NCBI GenBank assembly: GCA_023228995.1
Contig: JALOAD010000003.1
Location: 1-64,000 of the forward strand
Origin: JALOAD01 sp023228995 [NCBI: Candidatus Muiribacterium halophilum]
GTDB lineage: Bacteria > Muiribacteriota > Muiribacteriia > Muiribacteriales
Direction of reading: 5' to 3'
DNA: 64,000 nt
Below are positions 43,575 through 52,766 of this stretch, in pieces (position 1 is the stretch's first letter; each line of letters opens with the position of its first letter). Below the pieces are notes generated by a model. That model had not been told where the DNA came from and did no database searches. It saw nothing but the letters and a program-made list of their open reading frames with translations. The position numbers and the translations under genes are program-made.

Positions 43575-45644
43575 TTACTTTTTTTCTAATACTATATATT
43601 CTTCACTCCATCTTGAAAGATTTTCATAAGCTTTTTTGTAATTAGGATAATGTTCTTTTTTTAGAAGTGATTTTTTATTTATCTCACTATAATTTAGTTT
43701 AAATTCTCTATCTTTTAAATTTACTTCAGAATTAATTGTAAAATAGTCATATATACTAAAGTTTCTAATGCTAGGTGCAGAATATATTTTATATCCTTCA
43801 GGAATTGTTATTTTAAATTCAGTATTTTCTGTAGATATAGTATTTGATATACTATAATCAAACATTCTTTCTTCTTGACCAAGCGAAGAAACTTCAAAAT
43901 AAATCGGAAGTCTAAACATTAAAAGTTTGTCACCTGTTTTTTGTGCAAAATCTTCAATTTTACATTTTACTTTTAATATTACATCTTTATCAATGCTATC
44001 AAGATTTTCAAAACTAAAATCTATAAGTTTGGCTGATGAATGGTAATATTTAACAAATTTTTGCATATCATTAATTATATCATCTTGTTTAGTATATCTG
44101 TATTTTCTGTATGAACTTCCAGCCCCATTAAAATACTCAAGCGTTATATCAAATTCCATATCTCCGTTTTTTGAAAGTGTTCCAGCAATATAAGAGTTAG
44201 AATCAACTATATTCTCATTATCAAAATCAATTTCCTTATATTCACCCGTATTTATGTTCAAAGAATAATATTTACCAACAATTCTGTCGCATAAGCTTGA
44301 TAAATTGGAATTTGCACGAATAAACATTTCTTTATTATTTATTGTTACGCAAAGAATTGGAAAATCAAATTTTTCTATTTTAGGTTTTTTTTCAAAATGA
44401 AAATTATCTTTTGATGCTAAATATAAAATCTCAGACTTAATCCCTGATTTTTTCAACATTACTCTAAATAAATTAAGTCTATCAAGAGTGTTTCCTCTTT
44501 TGTTTTTTAAAGTAATGCTAATATTATGGGGATAATATTTTGAATATTTCATAATTATATTCAAATCATTTATTTCTCTGTTTATATATTTGAATATACT
44601 ATGCAGTTTTTCCTCTTCCGAGCTTTGTTCTGCTGTTATTTCAGCTAAAACCACATCAACAATTTCAGAGTGTTTTTCAGATTCTTCATAAGATTTTTTT
44701 AACTGTTTCATCTGTTCATTAAATGTAATATTTGCTAAATCCCATTTTATAACTTTGCCATAAGTCCAAAATGGTGGCATATTTTCTTCTGGCAATAAAG
44801 CATTAATATTTTTATTAATAATTGTATAAACAACTCTGTCATTTTTAATTTTTTTATCAATATTAAGATTATCTGTATTAAAACCTTCAATATAGAATTT
44901 ATCCTGCATTTTTAGAGGAAAACTAATAATAAATTTTTTCTCAAGACATGGTTCATCTAACGATAAATAAATATTATCATATATTCCTTTTGTAACATTA
45001 GTATCTTCCTTAGAAACAGATTCTATTTCATAATCTATTATAGAACCTACATCAACTTTTGGAAGTGATAAAATAAGCTGTTTAAGATCATCATATTCAG
45101 CATAATAGGAAAATATAGAAGATTTTTTTATTGAAAAATCATCTACATAAGAAATATCACCATTATTTATTGTTCTTCCAAAAAGTATATCAATTTTTTT
45201 ATTATCTGAATCAAAATAATTTCCTGGAATAGTTCCTCGACTTTTTGCTCTTTCTTTGCAAATAAGTTCAATTCTTCTATGTTTTACTGTGTTAATATAA
45301 TTTTCATCGATATAATATTCAGTTTTATCAAGTAAAGTTACATAATTTGAATCTGGATAATCCGAAATTTTCGGAGCTTTTTTTATTATATCTCTTATGT
45401 ATTTATCTTTAATATCATTAACTTTATACTCACCTTTTATTTCTCTGTATTTTGGCAATTCAAGTCTTAAAACTTCATCTTTAAAAAAAGACATAACTTT
45501 ATCATCTGTTTTTAAATAGATTTTTTCGTTATCAATTTTATAAATATCTCCATTAATCTCTTCGCCATTATTTAAAAATACAACATCAGTAAATACAGCT
45601 ATATTAATACAAATAATTAATAATAAAAACAATAATTTTTTCAT
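43575..45644 (-). CDS. exported DUF3857/transglutaminase-like protein, catalytic residues lost
   Basis: The 689-residue protein has a signal peptide (KKLLFLLLIICINIAVF), a DUF3857 domain (about 100-300) and a transglutaminase-fold domain. At the place of the nucleophile (GDCIDKA in the upstream paralogue) it has RGNTLDR, and the His and Asp positions are also replaced (VTINNKEMFIRANSN against HAIVKVYLDGREFYLDPTS). It therefore looks like a pseudo-transglutaminase. The start at 45644 follows GGGAGAG; the upstream paralogue ends 1 nt before. It is the last gene of the radical SAM-transglutaminase operon. Confidence 0.75.
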   Translation of the reverse strand: MKKLLFLLLIICINIAVFTDVVFLNNGEEINGDIYKIDNEKIYLKTDDKVMSFFKDEVLRLELPKYREIKGEYKVNDIKDKYIRDIIKKAPKISDYPDSNYVTLLDKTEYYIDENYINTVKHRRIELICKERAKSRGTIPGNYFDSDNKKIDILFGRTINNGDISYVDDFSIKKSSIFSYYAEYDDLKQLILSLPKVDVGSIIDYEIESVSKEDTNVTKGIYDNIYLSLDEPCLEKKFIISFPLKMQDKFYIEGFNTDNLNIDKKIKNDRVVYTIINKNINALLPEENMPPFWTYGKVIKWDLANITFNEQMKQLKKSYEESEKHSEIVDVVLAEITAEQSSEEEKLHSIFKYINREINDLNIIMKYSKYYPHNISITLKNKRGNTLDRLNLFRVMLKKSGIKSEILYLASKDNFHFEKKPKIEKFDFPILCVTINNKEMFIRANSNLSSLCDRIVGKYYSLNINTGEYKEIDFDNENIVDSNSYIAGTLSKNGDMEFDITLEYFNGAGSSYRKYRYTKQDDIINDMQKFVKYYHSSAKLIDFSFENLDSIDKDVILKVKCKIEDFAQKTGDKLLMFRLPIYFEVSSLGQEERMFDYSISNTISTENTEFKITIPEGYKIYSAPSIRNFSIYDYFTINSEVNLKDREFKLNYSEINKKSLLKKEHYPNYKKAYENLSRWSEEYIVLEKK

Positions 45645-45645
45645 A

Positions 45646-47742
45646 TTACTCTCCCTTCTCATTCTTTTTTACAAGAATCAGTTTTTGTTTTGTAGCTTGC
45701 ACAAAATCTTCAAGAAATTTCTTATATTCTTTATAATCCTCAGTATATACTCTATCTTTCATCCTTTTATGACTAACTGTATATATAATTGTATTATTTC
45801 TAATACTCCAGCTTGAATTACAATAAACTATATCTTTATACCAACCTGCAAAATTATCAGGCATGTATTTTACTGTTATATTATCAGGAAGATTCAATAC
45901 ATATTTAGAAGTTATCCATTGTCTTGAAGAATAAGCAAGAGGATATTTTCTTTCATCAAGTGAGAGTTCAGAAAAACCTTTTTCAGCCCATGGCATTTCA
46001 AAAATCAATAAATCACCTGCTTTTACAGCATAATCTTTCATATTAACTTCCCAAAAATAATAAAATGGTTTTGAAATATCATGTACATTGAAAAACCTAA
46101 ATCTTTTAAGATAAGCTCCAGGTTTCATAATATTAATATCGCTTTTTATAATTTTTTCATAAAAGCTTTCCTTTTCATTTTTCCAAAAACCTCTAGCACC
46201 AGCTTCCCATGAACCAGAATATCTTTTTGTATAAAGCAAATCCAAATCATTTCCGCCTGAAAGTGTCATATAATAAAGAAAATGCATAGCTTCATCCTTA
46301 ATGTCAGGAAGAGGTATTTCGTCAATTTTAAGCTCAATAGAATTATGTACTTTAACTCCGTGATCATCATCTCTAAAATATGGATATCTATAATCTTCAC
46401 TAGTTGGATCAAGATAAAATTCTCTTCCATCAAGATAAACTTTTACAATTGCATGATTATTATTAAGATGAGGAATTCTATATTCACCTTCATATGTATC
46501 ATTTGTAAGAAGGCCAATAGGAACAACATAAATTCCAACAACTTTTGCCATTGTTGAAAAAAGTATAGCTTTATCAATACAATCTCCAAATTTATTATTA
46601 AATGTTATTTGGGCTTTATGACCACTCCAACCTGAACCAATTCCACTTTTTATTGATATATAACGGATTTCCTGCTGATTCCAATGATAAAGTCTTGCAA
46701 GTTTTTCTTCTTTTGTTATTAAATCTTTTGTAAGCTCTATTGTCTTTTTTTCAATTTCAGGAGTTATTATTATTCTTTCATCAAGAAACTGTTTTTCCCA
46801 CAATAGCATTTCCTTCCAGTCTTTTAATGAAGAACCTTGAATATTAGGAGCTATTTCATAATAACCAGGAGAATATGGTTCTGAAATCATTGGCGAAACA
46901 TTTTTTAATCTCCATTTATAGTTTTTAAAACCATTTTCCAAAGTAATTTCAGGCTTTGATTGATTTTCATTCATATTTCTAGTTACATACTGAAAAAACT
47001 GTTTTTCTGGAACACTTACATTAAATTCTGAAATATAAACAGGTTCTGATGATAAAAATCCAAATGAAGGAAAGAAAAAATCCTTATTATATGGATTATA
47101 AGTATCAATCTCAACAATATATTCAATAAATGAACCAGTCTTTGAATTAGGTATTACAGCACTCAATACTTTTTTATTCATATCAATAGAACTCTCACTA
47201 TTTGAAGGAATACTTTCTGATATATCAGATTGATTTAATTCATTTACTGTTTTATCCAAATGAATAGATCGAGCTTTTACAATATTTATCCTTGATCTTC
47301 CAGGTTCAAAACCATAAGCAAGCTCAGCCCAATATTTTTTATCATCTTTTAATATTTTTCCAATAAAATTATATCTATAAACTCTTGAACCATCTTTTTT
47401 TAATATTTCTTCACTTTTATCAAGAAGAATAATTCCAGAAGCGTCTGTGTATCTTTTTTCCATTTCCAAAGCTTTTTCAAATATCCATTCATATTCTTTT
47501 TCAAGCATTATTGTTTTTATTTTTTGTGGGGCTTTATGCTGAACAGACTTACTTATATCTTCATTAAACCTTATTGAAAATACATCTTCTTTATTAAATT
47601 TATGCTTATCTGAATAAATAATTTGTTTTTCAAGCAGTAGTTTTTGAGTTAAAATCTCTCTACCATCAAAAAATTCAAGCTTTGTAGCAAAAACATTTAA
47701 AAAAATAGAAAAAATCATTAACAAAAACAAGCTTTTTTTCAT
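45646..47742 (-). CDS. exported DUF3857/transglutaminase domain protein
   Basis: The 698-residue protein has a signal peptide (KKSLFLLMIFSIFLNVFA), a DUF3857 beta domain (about 80-320) and a transglutaminase core. Cys388 lies in KFGDCIDKA, His in NNNHAIVKVYL and Asp in FYLDPTSED, a complete triad. Bacterial members of this family are thought to act as peptidases or amidases in the envelope. GGGGG lies 8 nt before the ATG. It lies 22 nt downstream of the radical SAM gene and 1 nt from the inactive paralogue, so the three are almost surely co-transcribed. Confidence 0.82.
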   Translation of the reverse strand: MKKSLFLLMIFSIFLNVFATKLEFFDGREILTQKLLLEKQIIYSDKHKFNKEDVFSIRFNEDISKSVQHKAPQKIKTIMLEKEYEWIFEKALEMEKRYTDASGIILLDKSEEILKKDGSRVYRYNFIGKILKDDKKYWAELAYGFEPGRSRINIVKARSIHLDKTVNELNQSDISESIPSNSESSIDMNKKVLSAVIPNSKTGSFIEYIVEIDTYNPYNKDFFFPSFGFLSSEPVYISEFNVSVPEKQFFQYVTRNMNENQSKPEITLENGFKNYKWRLKNVSPMISEPYSPGYYEIAPNIQGSSLKDWKEMLLWEKQFLDERIIITPEIEKKTIELTKDLITKEEKLARLYHWNQQEIRYISIKSGIGSGWSGHKAQITFNNKFGDCIDKAILFSTMAKVVGIYVVPIGLLTNDTYEGEYRIPHLNNNHAIVKVYLDGREFYLDPTSEDYRYPYFRDDDHGVKVHNSIELKIDEIPLPDIKDEAMHFLYYMTLSGGNDLDLLYTKRYSGSWEAGARGFWKNEKESFYEKIIKSDINIMKPGAYLKRFRFFNVHDISKPFYYFWEVNMKDYAVKAGDLLIFEMPWAEKGFSELSLDERKYPLAYSSRQWITSKYVLNLPDNITVKYMPDNFAGWYKDIVYCNSSWSIRNNTIIYTVSHKRMKDRVYTEDYKEYKKFLEDFVQATKQKLILVKKNEKGE

Positions 47743-47764
47743 AAATCCCCCGAAGTTTTTTATA

Positions 47765-50700
47765 TTATTTGAACAATTTTACCACAATAATAATATTTTT
47801 TTTTATAAAAAAAACAGGATTTTTAAAAACAACTTTTAAATTAATCTTAAAAGCTTTCCATAACATATTATTTTTTTCATAAAGAAAAATCATAGAATTA
47901 ATATTATCAAAGTTTTTATCAATACTATCAAAAACCAATTCATACAATTTAAGCGCTTTTAAATAATCACCTTTTTGCTGATAAATACCTGATAACTTTC
48001 GCAATAACCCTTTATCATTTTTTTTTATAGCAGTAATAAGAGCAAGTCTAAATATTCTTAAATCATTTAAATTATCAGAAAACCTATTTTCTAAATAATA
48101 ATCAAGTTTAAAAAATGAATAATATAATTTATTTTGCCATAATATTTGAGAAAAATACTCTAAAAATCCAGCTTGCTCAACATCTTTTTTATAATCTTTT
48201 ATAAATTTAATTCTATAAGGCATTTTAATATTTTGTATATTTTGAATTATACTTTCAAGACATATTTTTTTTTGCTTTGGAAATAATTTTGAAATAAAAA
48301 ATAATTTAAGAAAAATATCAGAAATTAAATTTATATTGTTTTTGAATTTATTTAAATCAGGAGAAAAATCATCAAATCTTTCAATTATATCTTTTAAAAC
48401 TTGATAATTTTCATTTTTTTCAAAATAATCCCAAACTTTCTTTATAATTTCTTTTGAAGGATTAATTCTTTTATCACTTAAAAGCAAATTAATTATATTA
48501 TCAAAATCATTTTTTGCTAAATACAAATCAAGTTTTTCCATTATTTTTTTATCAGGTAATAATTCTGGAATTAAATTTTCACCATACTCTTCGATTATAA
48601 TTTTTCTAGTGAAATCATTGAATTTATCAACATCTTTTCTTAAAGAATTAATTAGATTATTTTGTCTTTCTTTATATATCTTTTTTAATATCTTTAAAAT
48701 TTCGTAATTATCCAAATTATTCTGACAAAATGCAAAATATAGTTTTTCAAAGGCTTTTTCATTAGGTTCAATTGAAAAAATATTCATAAGTTTATTCCAC
48801 ATTACAAAATAATTTTCATCAATTAAAATATATTCCCAATCTTTGAATATATGTTTTGAATTATTAGTTTTAATATATTTTTCAACAATAAAAAGTATAT
48901 CTGATTTATTTATTCTTTTTGAATAAAAAAGATTTTTTAAAATTAAAATATCAGAATCATTAAGTTTTATATTATCATCTATAAGATAACATTCAGCAAA
49001 CTTGTTAAAATCTCCTGATGTTTCAAGATTAAAAAATATTGTTTTTAAAATATTATCTCTATTTTTACAAGAAGGAGTTAAAAAAATTAAAAAACTAATT
49101 CTTGATTCAAGAGAAATTTCCTTAAAATCAACAGATATATATTCTAAAAACTTATTTACATCTTTATTCCACAATAAATTTATAAAAAACAAAAAATCAT
49201 CAAAATTCAATTTATCTAATTTAAAAGCATTGTATAAAAAATCAAAAGTAAAAAAATCAGGAATTACTAACTTATTAAAATCAAGATTTTTTAAAAGATT
49301 ATATTTTTGAGAATAAATAATAGAATTTAAAATTGTCTCACTCTCTTTTATATCAAAATTTATTTTACTTTCAAAAACAAAAACAACAAGTTTTTCTGAA
49401 TTATGCTCTAAACAAAGTTTATCTAAATATTTTTTGGTAATTTCTTTTTTTTCACATATAAAAGGTATAAATTCACTAAAATATAAACAATTAATTATCA
49501 AAGATGAACAATTATCAACTATATAGATTTTATTTTCATTTGAAATATATTTAAAATCTTTTGAAAGATATTCTATTATCAAATACAATTCAGCATTAAA
49601 ATATGAATTTAATATTAAAAAGAAATCATAAACTGATATTTGTTTTTTCATAAATAAAGAATATAATTTTTCAAAAATATCATGAGGAATCTCGATAAAT
49701 TCACTATATTTTTGGAGAAAATCATAAGTTTTTTTAATACTACCTTTTGAAACAAGAATTCTAAGCATAGTAATAAGTATTTTATTACCTTTAAACATAT
49801 TTGTATTTATATATTCTTGCAAATCTATATTTTCAAGAAATTCAAATAAATACTCGGTTTTATTATTTAAATTCAAATAATCACATATATATTCTAATAT
49901 TGTAGGATGAGGATAAATTTCAAATAATTTATATAGTAATTTTTCATAAAATCTATCTTTTTTATTATCAGGAAAATACTTAACAATACAAAAAAGATTA
50001 TAAAAATCTCTTCCAATATTTCCTTCGCATAAAGATTTCAAAATATTAATATCTTTTAAATAATCAATTTTTACATTATCCCAAAAAATATTTGTAAGTT
50101 TTTTATTGTTTTTTTGATTTAGAAATTCTATAGTTTTTTTTATATCTTCATTAGATAACAAATTAATAAGTTCATTTCTGTATTTTTCTCCATTTTCAAC
50201 AGAATATTCACTTAAATAACAATTTAATTTTGAAAATATAACATTACTATCAATTTCAGGTCTTTCATTGCAAATAATACATTTAAGTGGAATGTGTGAA
50301 ATATCATCAAAATCAAAAAGATTCACAGTTTCATAAGGAATATCAACTTTATCACAGCCTGTAAAAAAACCATTTTCTTTTACTTTCAAAACATTAAACC
50401 AATATGGACACGGAAAATTAACATATTGAAAACTATGTTCATAATTAATTTTGGTAATTTTATTAAAAATAAACTTTTTATCAATATCGATATTTTCATT
50501 ACATACAATACTATCTGCTTTTTTATTGGAAAATTTAAGAAATTCTATAAGTTTATTATAATTTGAATGTTTATCTTCAATATCTACAAATTTAAAATCA
50601 TAAAACACACCATTATTAAGCCTATGAACAAATCCATTATAAAACTCTGGAAATTCTTGTGAAATAATATCTCTCATAAGACTAAATTCAGAATTTTCAT

Positions 50701-51703
50701 ATCCAGTACATGTATAACATAAAGGCATTTTTCTAAAATCTCCCTTTATATGATACTTTTTATATTGTTCAAGTTTTTCATTATTATTATTTTTATCTGA
50801 AATATTTGCGTAAATATATTCAAAATTAACATCTTTACAACATATTGTAATATCACCCTGAGAAGAAATATAAGGATATTTCCATAATGCAACACAAGGA
50901 AGTCTTTTTCTAATATTAAAATCATAATCTTCGCTTTTTGAATCAACAATATTATCAGAATTAGCTTTATAGGAAATACCAAGAATATCCATGCTTTTTT
51001 CAAATAAAATCTCACATTTTTTTTGATCTATTAAAAAAGCTTTTCTATATATAATAGAATAATTCCTATTAACATTCATATCAGAACTTATAATTTCAAA
51101 TTCAATATTCCTTTTAGAAAATATATTTTGCCAGAAATTTTTAAAATCTAATATTTCATTTAAATTTTCCTCAACAATAAGTAACTGAACTCCAACAAAA
51201 AGATTATTATGTACTTTGTTATATTCAATACTTTTATCAATAAAAAATAATGTATTTTTAATACAATCTTCCAAAAGATCATGTCCTGTAATATTAAAAT
51301 AAGTTTGTTTTTCAAAAGCATTAATTGAAAAAACAAATCTTAAATTTTGAGGATATTTATTTAAAATACTAAAAAATTGCTCGATTTTTTCATTATTAAA
51401 CAATGTACCATTAGAATAAATAACAATATTATCTGAAATTTTATTTTTAAAATTAAATTCAAAAACTTTTTGAATAATAGAGATTGAATTTTTATAAAAA
51501 AATATCTCTCCGCCAGATACAAGACTTATTGTATTAAATTTATCATTTATTGAACTTTCAAGAATTTCATCAAGTTTATTTAAAGACATTGTATTTTTTG
51601 AAAAATCATTTTCTTTTGAATTTAATTTATATTGACTACAGAATTTGCATTCAAGGTTGCAAAACTCACAAATTGATAATTGAAGTAGTTCTTTTTTTTG
51701 CAT
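47765..51703 (-). CDS. giant radical SAM protein with two SPASM-like modules and a helical repeat domain
   Basis: This 1312-residue protein has a variant radical SAM motif C15-x3-C19-x2-C22 at the very N-terminus (CEFCNLECKFC), followed by SGGEIFF. A first SPASM-like Cys set follows at about 285-350 (LPCVALWKYPYISSQGDITICC ... MPLCYTCTG, quoted in parts). A second similar set lies at about 430-490 (FPCPYW ... TGCDKV ... LKCIIC). Residues about 520-1290 form a long alpha-helical region with repeated 30-40 residue hairpins, like TPR/ARM proteins. SPASM enzymes modify peptides or proteins. Two SPASM-like parts plus an 800-residue binding region suggest a large protein substrate. The ATG is 6 nt after an extended -10 box (leaderless). 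Function unknown. Confidence 0.8.
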   Translation of the reverse strand: MQKKELLQLSICEFCNLECKFCSQYKLNSKENDFSKNTMSLNKLDEILESSINDKFNTISLVSGGEIFFYKNSISIIQKVFEFNFKNKISDNIVIYSNGTLFNNEKIEQFFSILNKYPQNLRFVFSINAFEKQTYFNITGHDLLEDCIKNTLFFIDKSIEYNKVHNNLFVGVQLLIVEENLNEILDFKNFWQNIFSKRNIEFEIISSDMNVNRNYSIIYRKAFLIDQKKCEILFEKSMDILGISYKANSDNIVDSKSEDYDFNIRKRLPCVALWKYPYISSQGDITICCKDVNFEYIYANISDKNNNNEKLEQYKKYHIKGDFRKMPLCYTCTGYENSEFSLMRDIISQEFPEFYNGFVHRLNNGVFYDFKFVDIEDKHSNYNKLIEFLKFSNKKADSIVCNENIDIDKKFIFNKITKINYEHSFQYVNFPCPYWFNVLKVKENGFFTGCDKVDIPYETVNLFDFDDISHIPLKCIICNERPEIDSNVIFSKLNCYLSEYSVENGEKYRNELINLLSNEDIKKTIEFLNQKNNKKLTNIFWDNVKIDYLKDINILKSLCEGNIGRDFYNLFCIVKYFPDNKKDRFYEKLLYKLFEIYPHPTILEYICDYLNLNNKTEYLFEFLENIDLQEYINTNMFKGNKILITMLRILVSKGSIKKTYDFLQKYSEFIEIPHDIFEKLYSLFMKKQISVYDFFLILNSYFNAELYLIIEYLSKDFKYISNENKIYIVDNCSSLIINCLYFSEFIPFICEKKEITKKYLDKLCLEHNSEKLVVFVFESKINFDIKESETILNSIIYSQKYNLLKNLDFNKLVIPDFFTFDFLYNAFKLDKLNFDDFLFFINLLWNKDVNKFLEYISVDFKEISLESRISFLIFLTPSCKNRDNILKTIFFNLETSGDFNKFAECYLIDDNIKLNDSDILILKNLFYSKRINKSDILFIVEKYIKTNNSKHIFKDWEYILIDENYFVMWNKLMNIFSIEPNEKAFEKLYFAFCQNNLDNYEILKILKKIYKERQNNLINSLRKDVDKFNDFTRKIIIEEYGENLIPELLPDKKIMEKLDLYLAKNDFDNIINLLLSDKRINPSKEIIKKVWDYFEKNENYQVLKDIIERFDDFSPDLNKFKNNINLISDIFLKLFFISKLFPKQKKICLESIIQNIQNIKMPYRIKFIKDYKKDVEQAGFLEYFSQILWQNKLYYSFFKLDYYLENRFSDNLNDLRIFRLALITAIKKNDKGLLRKLSGIYQQKGDYLKALKLYELVFDSIDKNFDNINSMIFLYEKNNMLWKAFKINLKVVFKNPVFFIKKNIIIVVKLFK

Positions 51704-51709
51704 AAAACG

Positions 51710-51718
51710 ATTATATCA
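51710..51718 (-). promoter_or_regulatory. extended -10 promoter of the radical SAM operon (leaderless)
   Basis: TGATATAAT on the minus strand is a perfect extended -10 element, followed by 6 nt and then the ATG at 51703. No good -35 box is visible and there is no ribosome site. Confidence 0.55.
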
Positions 51719-51784
51719 CAACCATTTTGTAATACAAAAATGAAAGAAATAAATATAATGTCATCCCGGCATGACTTTGTTTTT

Positions 51785-51829
51785 GTCACTAATGTCACAA
51801 AGTGACATGTCACGCTTTATCTGTCACAG
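51785..51829 (+). repeat. GTCAC-rich dispersed repeat, copy 2
   Basis: GTCACTAATGTCACAAAG then TGACATGTCACGC and CTGTCACAG corresponds to 24821-24864, with the same order of GTCAC/GTGAC motifs. A partial GTCATCCCGGCATGA unit lies directly upstream (51759). Confidence 0.6.
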
Positions 51830-51850
51830 ATTCACATTTCTTTCTTTTAA

Positions 51851-52700
51851 TTCCACATTCAACATTCCACATTGCAAATTAAAAATCTGTCATCTCTGTA
51901 CTATTCTTAGAAAATGTCATCCCTGTACTATTCTGAGAAAATGTCATCCCGGCATGATTCTGAGCCGGGATCTCGCTTTTGTTTTTTTTCATTACAATAA
52001 CGCAAAAAAACAATCATTCGGTACCATTCGATATTTTACATCCATATAAAATATCTCTTTACCTTCGTTCACTTATAATACATCCGTATATTATATGCTT
52101 CGCAACGTTCACTCAAGTTACCGAGTAGATTTTTTTTTTGCTTTTGTTTATAGAAAATCCTTCATACTTTATTTTAATTGAAAATTTTCTAACGTCTCTA
52201 AAAATTCGACATTCAACATTCCACATTGCAAATTAAAAATCTGTCATCCCTGTACTATTCTGAGAAAATGTCATCCCTGTACTATTCTGAGAAAATGTCA
52301 TCCCGGCATGATTCTGAGCCGGGATCTCGCTTTTGTTTTTTTTCATTACAATAACGCAAAAAAACAATCATTCGGTACCATTCGATATTTTACATCCATA
52401 TAAAATATCTCTTTACCTTCGTTCACTTATAATACATCCGTATATTATATGCTTCGCAACGTTCACTCAAGTTACCGAGTAGATTTTTTTTTTGCTTTTG
52501 TTTATAGAAAATCCTTCATACTTTATTTTAATTGAAAATTTTCTAACGCCTCTAAAAATTCCACATTCAACATTCCACATTGCAAATTAAAAATCTGTCA
52601 TCCCTATACTATTCTGAGAAAATGTCATCCCTGTACTATTCTGAGAAAATGTCATCCCGGCATGATTCTGAGCCGGGATCTGCTTTTGATTTTTTTATAT
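51851..52700 (+). repeat. 354-bp tandem duplication of the composite repeat, 2.4 copies
   Basis: Unit starts at 51851, 52205 and 52559 are exactly 354 bp apart. Each unit holds CACATTCAACATTCCACATT, three 27-bp GTCATCC units (for example at 51889, 51916 and 51943), the CCGGGATCT hairpin, the CATTCGGTACC tail and module D. The first two are almost identical, and the third stops after the hairpin at about 52700. This fills nearly all of the gap of about 1.06 kb between the divergent operons. No coding frame in it is credible. Confidence 0.92.
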
Positions 52701-52734
52701 TATCAATTTTCTTTAAATAACAACTCAACTATTG

Positions 52735-52766
52735 TATAATCAAATAAAATGAGAGATTATATTTAG
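52735..52766 (+). promoter_or_regulatory. -10 box and 5-codon leader frame before the 241-residue gene
   Basis: TATAAT (52735-52740) is followed 8 nt later by ATG AGA GAT TAT ATT TAG (52749-52766), whose stop abuts the ATG of the next gene (TAGATG). This could be a leaderless mini-frame that hands ribosomes on to the main start, which has only a weak ribosome site. The -35 box is poor. Confidence 0.35.

Noticed and set aside
49002-49310. Antisense frames inside the radical SAM, alaS, mutase and other large genes
   Set aside because: They are shadows of strongly supported genes on the other strand, with low-complexity Lys/Phe/Ile-rich translations and no ribosome sites.
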